Of a DNA stretch of 64,000 nucleotides, positions 53,757 to 64,000 are shown piece after piece. Under the pieces are notes generated by a model. It saw nothing but the letters and a program-made list of their open reading frames with translations. It had not been told where the DNA came from and did no database searches. The first letter of the stretch is position 1, and the number at the start of each line of letters is the position of its first letter. The DNA comes from Malurus cyaneus samueli (Eukaryota > Chordata > Aves > Passeriformes > Maluridae), in contig CM019218.1 in assembly GCA_009741485.1 (NCBI GenBank), positions 49,157,377 through 49,221,376 on the forward strand. The letters are read 5' to 3'. The position numbers and the translations under genes are program-made.

Positions 53757-54470
53757 ACTATGCCCAGTACATTGATATGGTGCCTAAACTTGAAACGCAG
53801 TAAATACAAAGGTTTGCTCTGGTACACCTACCTCCTGCTGTGCCTGTCAACTGGCCATTTTATCCACTCTAATTTCCTGATCTGTTAATGAATTTCTCTC
53901 CCATTTCTCCCTTGGCTTTGAAAGATCCAAACAGATAAGCCAAGTAACTGAGCAGGTTACTGTTAGACAGAGGAAACAGTTACATTAATTACAAATTTCA
54001 ATTCTTTTTTTCCAATTCATATTTCAATTTCAAAACAGGAGGAAGAAAAAAATATTCCAAGCTTTAGCATCCTTAAGCTTTAAACTACCATCAGAAATGT
54101 GATAAAGTAACTCGGGAAAAAAGTGTATCACACTTCTCTGATAACAAAAATCCTTTCCCCGAACAAACCTCCTCAATATTGTCCTTTTACGAATTAGTTG
54201 TTTAATTTATCCTATCACTGCAGAAAGTTCAAATTTATTTGTGTGCTCAGAAGTGGTCAAATCAGAGCCAGTCTTTTTTGCAGAGCTGCCCTAAGGTACC
54301 TTGTTAATCCCACCCTTCAAAGTTCAAGAAAGCTCTGACTCACAATGCTGCACTTTCAACCCCACCACCTGTACAACCCTAGTGTAACTGTGTTTGGATT
54401 AAAACTCAGTTTTCAGATTTCTGTGGTACAAAAGCCAAGAGATTCCTTAAGTTTAAAAGAACTCTGACAC

Positions 54471-57088
54471 TTCTTCCGAAGTAACTTTATTGCACAATTC
54501 TTACATAAAGTTTAATATAGTGGAATGTTCTTAGCTATTAATACAATCTCTAATGTTTAAATTACAATTTCACATTAAACCTGTAAGAAATATTCACTTA
54601 ACACAAGGAAGTTAATTTGTTCTAATGCCCCCCACCAACAGCTATTTGCAGTAATTCACATTTTCAAGGTCTAGCTTCTGGAACACAGTGCCATGTCCAT
54701 ACCAATGGATTCCTTTTTCTCTTCCAAAATTGTTTGCTAAATTTTCACTTCAGACTAAGTAATACCAACCAGTACAAAATTACTAGTTTTTCAGTGTTAA
54801 TGTATCTATTTCTCCCTGTAACATACAGTACATATATTTTACAAGGCACACATTACAGTATCTACATCACAGCAGTGTGAATTACAGCAACTTAATTTAA
54901 AAAAGCTGTACAGAATACAAAGTTTACTTTTTCACTATTTAAATAATTTTTGCAATAGTTTATATTGTATTTGTCATTATGCTGCAATTAACCTGTTTGC
55001 ATCATTATAAAATTACATTTTAAGAATTTCACGTAAGTTCTCAGCAGAAAGTCAACTTATAAAACCTCAATTCAGAAGTATAATTCTTGAAGTACTTGAA
55101 AAATAAAGTTAGCTTGAAGCTTTCATTTAGATGTTTTTTCTGTTCCAGTGATATAAAAAGTTTAAAAAATTCAAAGGTGATTTGAAAGTTCTGAACATGG
55201 ACTAATGCAAGCTCAAAAAAACAAAAAGAAACCAAACTGGTGCATGATTAGGAATATTTGCACATTTTAGTGGAAAATCCTGGGCCAGTAACGATTTTTA
55301 GCCCAAACAATAACTGTCCTTATGCAACCAAACACTCCATACATTTACTGAAGAATATCTCATTGCTATCAATGGCTTAACAAAGGAAAAAAAAAAACAT
55401 TCTAAACTAAAGACACTCCTAACAGGATTTTTCCATAATTAAGTACAGATTTACACACTAAGCCATACTGGCTTTCAGATGACAGACACATGAAGAGTAC
55501 ATTGCTTATCTGTCTTAAAAATTACGATAAATTTGACAACGGTGTTGTAAGCCAAACTCAAATGGATGTCATATGCTGTGCATATTCTTTAATAAATTGA
55601 TGTAATTAAATTATTTTGTAGCCAATTCAGAAAAATAGCCTAAATGTGCCGATCTATATGTGCACATGCCCTTTAGTTCAGAACCTGTCTGTGACAAAAG
55701 GACTTCCTTATGGCATCATGGAATTTTACAGGTATGGTAAGGAAAAATGCAGTCTTACAGTAAGCAAGATTTATGCTGATATTCCCTCAAATGCTACACT
55801 CGAATAGTTTAACTTGAGGTTACTGAGTGAGAAAAAGTAGTATTTGTTTATATATACACATGTAAAATTAATTCTCTACAGTCGCCATTCATTTCCATGA
55901 CGCTATTTATGCACAGGAGGCTTAAGATGGGTTTCTTGAATACTAACAGTTTAGACTGTCTAAACTCAGATCGTTAAAGATTTGATTCTGCTAGCCACAA
56001 AATACTGCTGCACTCCACTTGTGATACCCTTTTTCCCAAGCTGTCACATGCACATCTCGCTGCAAGCAACGTATTGTTAAAGAAGTTTCTCTGCTACATA
56101 AAAGCATATTGCACTTGTAGATGTAAAGTAGAGCACCCTTACTTAGATTATCACTTGTAACTCCTTGTACTACCTTTTAACTCTGATCTCACCACTTCAA
56201 AAACTCAAGAGGAGCAGATAAAACCACAGCATCATACTAAATAACACTGTAAGTGCTAATTCAAATAAAGGCATTCTCTTCACATATGCCCAATGTTTAG
56301 AAATAATTTTAGCTGCTCTTTATCATAAACTACTGAGAAGCTGATTTACTGCTTTTAGGATTGTGTACAAAACTGTCTAATGTTTCCAAGCCAGTAAGAC
56401 TATGCTAAATATCATATTAAAAAAATACTCTAAGAGATAAGTCTTGTTAGAAGAACAAGGGGAAGTGCATAAGACATTTACAGACCTGCCTACACTCTCC
56501 AAAACAGATTTAAAATAAATAATACTAGAAGTCATAGCAGATCAGATTGAAATAAGTATCTGTAAACACTAAGAGTAGCAATAACTTCCTACTGAAGAAC
56601 AGGCAGTGGGACATCTTCAAGTTTCAACAGCAAAATTTCAAATTAATAACCACTAGTGCTAACTCATCATCTTTATTCACATTTGTTGTGAATAACGGAC
56701 TGCTTTCAAGGGTAGGAATTGTGAGGTCAAGCCATCTGCCACGGTTCATCTCTGTAGCAGAACTCTGATGCTCAAACAGCAGTTTGCAATTGTAGTTGTG
56801 CTGTTATAAATTGCTTCACCTAGTAGTTGAACTGTTACTTAATATCAAAGCTGTTATTAAAATAAACTTTGTTAACGATCAAAGAGTTAAAGAACAATTC
56901 ATTAATGAAGACTGCACACACAGACTTGCTCAGATATCCTGTGCTTTAAAAGAGCAGTGCAGACTCACAGTGGCTAAGAGGAAAAGGAAAGGACAGACGG
57001 TGGAAGAACGACAAGGAGAGGTAAAACCAGACGCTCAGGAAAACAAAAGCTTCAAGTGTTTTTGCCACGATCAGCCTGGTGGGCAGGG
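54471..57088 (-). other. RNF141: RNF141 3' untranslated region (predicted)
   Basis: A/T-rich sequence between the RNF141 stop codon and the distal poly(A) signal. It has no coding character on either strand; the 113-codon + frame at 56,796-57,137 is antisense to the transcript end and matches nothing I know. Confidence 0.5.
54486..54491 (-). terminator. RNF141: Probable distal poly(A) signal of RNF141
   Basis: TTTATT on + equals AATAAA on -, about 2.6 kb after the RNF141 stop codon. A GT-containing stretch (GAAGTGTCAGAGTTC) follows on -. A proximal alternative is AATAAA at 56,672-56,677, about 410 bases after the stop. Confidence 0.5.
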
Positions 57089-57239
57089 TCAGGGTCTGTG
57101 GGGTTGCCCCACCTCATCCACCATGTTAAGGATGTAAGTGGCAATGTCATCTTCTGTAGGGGCATCTGAGACCACCCAGGAATCTCCTGCCCCGGTCACT
57201 TGCCGGCGGCACACAGGACAGTTTCTGTGACGGTCACTC
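57089..57239 (-). CDS. RNF141: RNF141 last exon (second half of RING, C terminus)
   Basis: Encodes [40 protein letters not shown] and DEVGQPHRP, then TGA (57,089-57,091 on -). The acceptor reads CCAACAG on -. The first base completes the tryptophan codon of DKW. Confidence 0.97.
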
Positions 57240-60200
57240 CTGTTGGGAAGGCAGAGAAATGAGCAGCTTTCATTGATGGTCTCTTGCTGGCCAGAAGAAG
57301 GAAAAAGGGCCCCCAAACGGACAAATAAAACCCAAACAAAACCCAACTCATTGAGAGCTTCAAGAATGATCACATTAACTGAATTAGACCACCTATCTAT
57401 TTTGTTTGTTTAAAAACGTTTTCTTTGTGAGGAAGACTTCTGAACGGAGCATCATTCTTTGAGTGAAAATTTGGAATCACATTCCTCCTAATCATTTTCT
57501 CACATCAGACAGGATGCATCTCTCCAGAAAGTTTAAATGGAAATCTAATGTCTAAATTACTTCTTCCTATCTTCAGGAATTCAGCTGAGATCCTTAGAAA
57601 CCAGTCTCCATAGATAAAGAGAAAAAGGAGCCCTTTTCCTGGGTCACGCAGTCCACTCAAGTTTAGAACTGGTCCCTCAGAGTCCCTTCCCCCTCCACCA
57701 TCTCAGGGGTTCCAAACAACAACGCTTGACAGTAAAGCACCACATAATCCAGTCTCCATCTCAGTCACTAAACTAAACCCTGTCTTGCTGGTAGATGTTA
57801 AGATACTTTCCCAGAAGAGAGAAATTACTCACTATTCTGAGATCCAGTGATTTTTCACTATGGTTTTTCCTTGTGGAAGCCTGGTGTTTGTTACAAGACT
57901 AATCTCCTCGTGAATCTTTCAAAAAGCCACAAAACAAACGCTTCTGCACAAATGATGTGTAAATGCATTTGTTTTAACTAGCCAAAATAAAACCTTTTAA
58001 CAAAGCAGGTCTGTATCCCCTAATGCCAGACTGGAAAACACTTCCCTGATCTTTGTAGGCCTGTGTCGTCAGACAAGAACTGTGCTTCTGCACAAAGCCA
58101 TTTTTCTCTCCCACTTTTCCAATGCCTGGTGAATCAGAGATGCAGAAGCTGAAAAAGTGTTCAGTTTACTATGAAGCTGAACATACATGTTATACATAAA
58201 TTTGAAGGTGCTGCCATTAAGAAGAAATATCTTTCTGGAAAAGTCTGATCTATTTAAATCAGCAAATTATATGCTATTTATTTGAAGTGAAAGCATAACA
58301 TATAGAAAAAAAAATCCCTCTGATAGTTATTTCCCAAGGAAGTGACGCACAGTCCACCTTGTCTTCATATTTGCATAGTCTTTATGAGCTTTAAATGAGA
58401 TTTTGTGAAGCAAAACATGCCAGCGTCTGCATATACCATCTTCTCTAGTTTTTGAGCAAGAGTGAAATAATTTAATTGTAGAAGAATAAAAAGACATAAG
58501 AAGTTACAAAGCAAATGCTGAAGAGCACTTTCACACCTCTTTTTCCAAAATTTCCTGCTTTCCTTCTGCTGCAGTCTGATTTTACTCAAGCTTGCTATGC
58601 GTCATATGTACATTAGCCTGGAAGTATCTTCAGACATTACATTATATGGCAACCACAGAATCTGTCAAACTGAAACATGTCAGATAACCTGTAATAAAAT
58701 AATGAATATCCTTTAATCTACATTACCATTTATCAATGCATTTCTGGCAGAAACTGTGAGCACACGGCAAGATTAAATCAGCACGCCCATCCATGCAGAT
58801 GCAACATTCCTCTTCATCTGTCAGCTGTTTAACCCTGCAGAAAAGAAGACACTAAGTTCTTCCAGATGTTTGATATTTTTGCCCCAGTAACTACACCAGT
58901 TACTGCATTTTTCATAACAATTACTGATAGCCAGAAAGAAACACCTGTGCTTGTAATTTGTGAATGGACTAGTTATGCCATCTCAGACTATGTCAGCAGT
59001 ATGTGGAAGGAACTGAGACAGAATGTGCATTTATTTTTTGTGTTACGTGCTTTTGGTGATAAAAAGGGTTCTGTAAGTCCTTTTCCATATCAACAAGGAA
59101 GTGTAAGGAGTGGGAACTGCTTCATACCACTGGGCAAAAAACCACAAACACTGTTTATATAACAGGCAGGAGAGGAACCTGCCTTCCTTTCACTGCATGT
59201 CAGGCTGAACCAGTTCATAATAAACTTTACCAAATCTCTGTGTGCTGATTTATATCCCAAAAACATACATGTCAAGAGGATCACTTCCACAATGCACGTT
59301 CACTAATTTCACATGGCATCAAAATGCCAGGAGCTGAAGTGCTCATTAGATTGAAAAGGCTGATTTTAGCTTGCAATATGCTCCACATGATTGCTCTTCA
59401 AATTAGGACTCTCAAACTGTTACCACAGCTTTCCAGTTAAATTCCCAGGTGTTCCTGTTGGTGGGGTAGTTTAAAAATTATCTCACTACCCAACACAGAC
59501 ATTGACATATTATAATTTTTTCCCAAATAACAGATACCTGTATGTAACATTCTTAACAGTAGTATCCCAAACATTTGCACTATCAACAATTCTCAAGTGT
59601 GAAAAGGTGCAGAGAATCCTCAGCTTTCACTGGCCAGACACAAAGTTCCCAATTTTATAATCATGAAGGGATGGACAGAGAGACCATCCCAGAAAAAATA
59701 GCATTTCAGGAGTCAGTCCACCTTCATCACTACTGACCAGACCACTTTTGCTTACACATCTAAGGGAGCTTGTCAAACACAGAGTCATTTTTTAACTGCA
59801 CAGAATAACCAGCTACTGGGCAGCAGTCAACATGCCTTTGTTCTATCTTTCAGCCAGTCCCTGGAGATTCCTTCTCAATTTGCTTTCAGAGAAATTACTT
59901 TAAAATGATAGATTTTTTTACAGATGGCAATTTGCATACAACAGTTTCCAAGAAGCCTGCTCACTATGTTCTTTAGACCTGTTCCCTTTCATTTTCCTCC
60001 CCCAGGCTGGGTACTAACCTTTCAAAGGACTTGAAATTTTGAGATTTGCTGGTGTCTACTCAGGCATTTATAAAGTTTCTGCAAATTAAGCTTTACTCAT
60101 AGGACTAAACTCCTGAAGGAACAGCAAAATAAAAGAGACACAGACTAAGGAAGTGCTTGTCCTTCATTATCAGAAAGCATAAACCACTTAGGCATATTTT

Positions 60201-62746
60201 GGAATGCTCTGAATAGAAACTGGATGTTGTAAAGAAATGGGGCATTATTCTAGTGGAAAAAGTTAAGATAAGAATGAAACACTTGCCATTTTTATATTAA
60301 CTTTGCAGGGCTGAAAAATGTGTAAAGGTGAGAAGAATTCAGGCAAACGGGTGGCTATCACAGAAAAATGAATAGCAGATTTCATTAGCGTAGAATACTT
60401 GAAGGTGCTTCAGCCTGTACGTTCCTTAATAACTTGAAAAGCTTGGCTAAGACACAAGCTCACCAAAGGGCACAATATTAGCAAAGTTGTTACACTTTGT
60501 CCTTATTTGTGACTAATACTGCCTCAAGTATTGAAGTTTACAATCATGAAGGATGCTATCTCCCCTGTCTCCAAGTCTGAAAACTGAAAAAGAAACTCAT
60601 ATAGGTAACCTTTTATCTTCCTCACTAACTTCAACAATATATAAAAGTTGTTCTGCATAAGTATCTGAGGTTTATTTTGTTTGGTTTGTTTGTTTTGAAG
60701 AGAAGGGCCATTTCCAGAAAAATGTGTGCTCTAGTATAACCTTGAGAAAGTAATTTTCCTGTTCTTTCTCAAACATTATCTTGTAAAACCTAAATCTACC
60801 TCACTTAAAACTGATTTAGAACCCTGAACGTTTTCAGGAAGTGAAAAGTAAGGAATTAGTGGTAGCAGCAACACTTCCATACAGGGAAAGGGTGACAGGC
60901 TTCTTGCTGTTATATTCAGTTTGAACTGAAGTTATTGAGGTGTTGACCTCAGTCTTTTGTTCTTCCTCTGGTTAACAAAGCAGATTGTCAACATTAGTGA
61001 GACAGTTCACATTTTTCCAGTCTTACAAGTTAAATTATTACCATAATTGATGAGCTTCTAGTAGCAACAGATGGGAACTTTCACATGCCAAAATGTAAGA
61101 GGAAGAGAAAAGTTCAAGTGGAACAATAAATAAATCCATTTGAACAAACACTGTCAAACCCCCTGGATTTGTAGCTGCAGCTGATTCTGTTTCCTCCTGT
61201 TTCCTTATTCAGGAGATTCAACATATACCATGTTTATATTTGAACTGATTACTAAAATGGTTGATCTGAAACTAAGATATGGTAGCCCCGTATTTCAGAA
61301 TTTCACCCAAGTGCACTGCAGCTCCCTTGGCGCAAGGGAAGGTGTCCGTTCATGTTTGTGATGGTACAAAGCCTACAGCTGCCAAGAAAGAACAAGCAGT
61401 TCTGATCAGCAAGTATTTGTAGTTCAGGTTTTAAACACAACTCCCAAAATGCTTATGTTGTAACTATGGTTAGAAGCTAAAGTATATCAAAATACCTTCC
61501 CATCCACAAGCTGGCCTGACACGATGACAGAGACATCAAACTCTCAGCAGCTTCTTCAGAAGTGTCACCCTGTGCAAGAACTCCTGCTGCTTGACTGGTG
61601 ATGTCTTTATAAAGTTGAGTGAACTGATATAAGTTCAAGATTCTGGAAGCTTCCACGATGCCACTTGTTTTATTTATCTTAGAATATAAGAATTGTTTAC
61701 AATTACTTATCAGATTTTAACTTGGCATTGCTCAAAATGTTTCTAAAGTACTGCAGTTCTCATATAGGGCAGCAGTCCCCTTCCTAAGGGTCCTTCATCA
61801 TGTTAACAAGTTGCAGTCTGCCTCAGCAAGAGTCAAGACCCACACACAGCTGCTGCAGCATGAGGAACACCTCAGGCAGCACCACAATTTTAGGGCAAGG
61901 CAATTGCCATCACTACTCAAATGGACTCAGGTGTGAGTAGGAATCTAGCCCAAAAAACGGGGCTCAGCTTAGAATAAAGCACAGGATAATCAGTCATTTA
62001 ATACTGGAACTTAAAACTGCCTACAGTGATGGCTGCTTTCATAAAAACTAGGAGTAAACAGAAAACTACAAACTGTTGGTTTCAAAGTTTGAGGGTTGTC
62101 TTATTTAATCATATGTTAAGATTGCTCAGTGGAATTGAGGATCATTAAAGAACGTTACTTGATAGGATACAGAGGGGAAAATCTCATTAGGCAGAGCAAA
62201 TTTCATGTTTTTGTGATGGTCTTTGAAATCAGTTAACACATTTAACTTTTATATTGGTTTTCTAAGGAATCAGACTATGTACAGGCACACAAATAATGTC
62301 TGGAAGAGCTGACCAACTTCTGCTACTATCCCACTCTATAGTTCCCCGTTCGTGGTACCATTTGATTACTTGACCTCACAGATCATCTCTATTTGTAACT
62401 AAATGTAAGTGCTCCACTGGAAGGCATCATTCCTTTAAACATAGTTATAGAAATGTTTTTGTTAATGTGCTGTTTGCAAAAATTTAGAATTTAGACTTAA
62501 ATGATCTCCAACAGCATCTTTGAGTACATCATCTGTATCAAAACATATGTAGCAGTTATTGGATTTTACAAATACAAGTGACAGCCCTCAAATCTTTGCA
62601 TATAAACTGCCCATGAAATGCCAATGTTCACACTTACTTTGGTACATATTATCCTAACGATCACCTTCCAGAAAGCAGAAGAATCAGACCCAGGCTGCAC
62701 TTCAAATAACAGATGTTTGTCTTGTCCAGAAGCCAGTTTTGCAGTA
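57089..62746 (-). CDS. RNF141: RING finger protein 141, last four coding exons (5' part off the window)
   Basis: A C3HC4 RING protein of about 230 aa in mammals (also called ZNF230, noted for testis expression); probably acts as a ubiquitin ligase, which is inferred from the domain. Exons on -: 62746-62638, 61677-61496, 58834-58727, 57239-57089, all GT-AG with matching phases. They give about 181 residues from [13 protein letters not shown] to the C terminus GQPHRP. The RING is split across two exons: [13 protein letters not shown], then NCPVC. About 47 N-terminal codons and the 5'UTR must lie beyond 64,000; I found no match for them in 62,747-64,000. The gene converges on AMPD3. Confidence 0.96.
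58727..58834 (-). CDS. RNF141: RNF141 exon with first half of RING
   Basis: Encodes [36 protein letters not shown]; the cysteines and histidine of the C3HC4 RING are intact. Acceptor TTCTGCAG, donor TG|GTAATG on -. Confidence 0.97.
61496..61677 (-). CDS. RNF141: RNF141 middle exon (linker region)
   Basis: Encodes [40 protein letters not shown] and a variable serine-rich linker ending [11 protein letters not shown]. Acceptor TTCTAAG, donor AAG|GTATTT on -. Confidence 0.95.
62638..62746 (-). CDS. RNF141: RNF141 upstream exon present in the window
   Basis: Encodes [20 protein letters not shown] then [16 protein letters not shown]. Acceptor TTTCAG, donor AAA|GTAAGT on -. It begins with the third base of a codon, so at least one more coding exon lies upstream. 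Confidence 0.96.
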
Positions 62747-64000
62747 CTGAAACAAAGCAACATCAGTTTAATGGCATGTGCTGGACCTGCAAATATCAAC
62801 AGCCTCAGCCAAGTGGGATTATTTATGGTTCACCTATCTGCTCTCTATCCTTAAAAGAGATTTTAGCAATGCTGCCCAGGGGCATCAAAGTAAAGAGTAA
62901 TGACCTTCTTAGCATGTCACCGAATATAAAATACACAATCCATTGCACTTTAAATTGCCTAGCAAACTTCAGAAAATGTAGTGCAAGTCTTTTGATCCAG
63001 CATCAGCAAGCACATGTACTTTATAGACATTTAAATTCAAATATCCTCACTGTTTATTACAGTAATCATACAATCTTGTGTCCCATCTAAAAAGGTTATT
63101 TCCTCAACAAGTATGTAAAAAAAAAAAGCCTGTGAGTACCAACATATGCAGATAAGGTGTATTTTTGTTAGTATATATTAATAATGAGGTAGTCAGGTAA
63201 ATGTGTCAGGTGACCTGAGATTTTTGTTTTAATGGAACACAGACTCAACGGTCTATTTCACAAGAATCAGAACAAGCTATATTACATTCAGGCTTAAGCA
63301 AACACTGGAAATAAACATATCACTAGACTAACCGTATTAATCATACTGTTACATGCCTGGGTTCTCAATAAAACATCAAGTTATGGTCTTCAAAATCTTT
63401 TTATGTGTCTACCCAAAAGACAGCTATGTATTCTTGAAGGGCATTCACAAAACTAAGACATTCTCCAAGACAAATATGAACAAACTGAATACAATAAAAT
63501 TCTCATTTTAATTGAACAGCAAACACTACAAAGCCGTTATTCAGTGTATAAGTTTCCACTTCATTTTATTCCTATCATTTTATACCACAAATACAGGCTA
63601 AAAATGACAACACTGCTTTTTTGCTCATTTCTTTTTACTGTCATTATACTGGTCAAATAAAAGGCAGGCTATGAAAATTCTGAAAAAAAATCAGCCTTTT
63701 GTTTGGGATTATCTAGGTCACTGGTTCAGGACAGTAAGACATGTCTCATCCTTAATGAGGAGAAGCCTTGCATGCCTGCAGAGGTGGGAGGATAGTCACA
63801 AACACTTCTGTCTCAGGTGCCACACTCCTGTCTGTCCCTACCAGGTTCCTATTGCTCCTTCCTTCCCCAAGTGACAGGCAGAGAGGAAGCAGCATTGCAT
63901 CTTCAGGTGGCAGGGAGAACAGTTAAGGGGACACAAACAAAAATATGATGCTGGATCACCTCCTGCAAACTTCTAAGAGAGAGCAACACTTGCTGGAAGA
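62747..64000 (-). other. RNF141: RNF141 intron reaching the window edge
   Basis: I searched this stretch on - for the conserved N-terminal wording of RNF141 and found nothing, so it is taken as intron. No repeat or other gene recognised. Confidence 0.6.

Larger units (their letters stand above)
51241..54470. other. Gap between the convergent AMPD3 and RNF141 genes
   Basis: No coding exon recognised. It holds an LTR-like fragment (about 52,265-52,490), a 22-bp direct duplication (52,320-52,363) and an A-rich tract (53,705-53,756). The remainder is unique A/T-rich sequence. Confidence 0.6.

Noticed and set aside
56796..57137. 113-codon + strand frame antisense to the RNF141 end
   Set aside because: Its last part is simply the reverse strand of the RNF141 last exon, and no independent coding sign was seen.
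62747..64000. First coding exon of RNF141
   Set aside because: Searched on - for the conserved N-terminal wording with no match; it should lie beyond the window.

Overview
The window is vertebrate nuclear DNA, almost certainly from a bird. The coding sequence is cut into short exons by GT-AG introns, CpG islands mark promoters, and the repeats are CR1 LINE fragments and retroviral LTRs of avian type. One LTR beginning TGTCTCGG resembles, from memory, families abundant in songbirds, so a passerine is my best guess (inference). It is an ordinary, gene-sparse chromosomal region: I see no operon, CRISPR array, integrated virus with intact genes, or new multi-gene system.

Layout. Positions 1-17,300 are intergenic. 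They hold a CR1 element split by a nested LTR (about 85-1,492), an LTR-like block (about 5,718-6,140), an isolated CpG-rich segment with three D-box-like motifs (about 11,100-11,520), an A-rich tract next to a 615-bp LTR-like block (11,578-12,192), a CR1 tail in reverse orientation (12,232-12,445) and two small minisatellites. From about 17,300 to 18,600 lies the promoter and CpG island of AMPD3.

AMPD3 (AMP deaminase 3, the erythrocyte isoform) runs on the + strand. I could place 15 coding exons from 18,420 to 47,694. They join without a phase break into a 774-residue protein, and the active-site motifs are intact. A well-supported poly(A) site near 51,210 implies a 3'UTR of about 3.5 kb.

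RNF141 (RING finger protein 141) runs on the - strand and converges on AMPD3. Its last four coding exons (62,746 down to 57,089) are present. The first exon or exons, about 47 codons plus the 5'UTR, lie beyond the right edge. Its 3'UTR probably ends near 54,470, leaving about 3.3 kb between the two convergent transcripts, with an LTR-like fragment in the gap. From memory, AMPD3 and RNF141 are also convergent neighbours in mammals. ADM, expected upstream of AMPD3, was not found and is probably off the left edge.

The two proteins are not known to work together: AMPD3 converts AMP to IMP in the cytosol, and RNF141 is a C3HC4 RING protein. The observations most worth checking are regulatory: a perfect NF-E2/MARE motif upstream of the erythroid deaminase gene, an alternative AMPD3 start with a short upstream ORF, the D-box cluster in the unexplained CpG-rich segment, and the LTR-in-CR1 nest with its target-site duplication.
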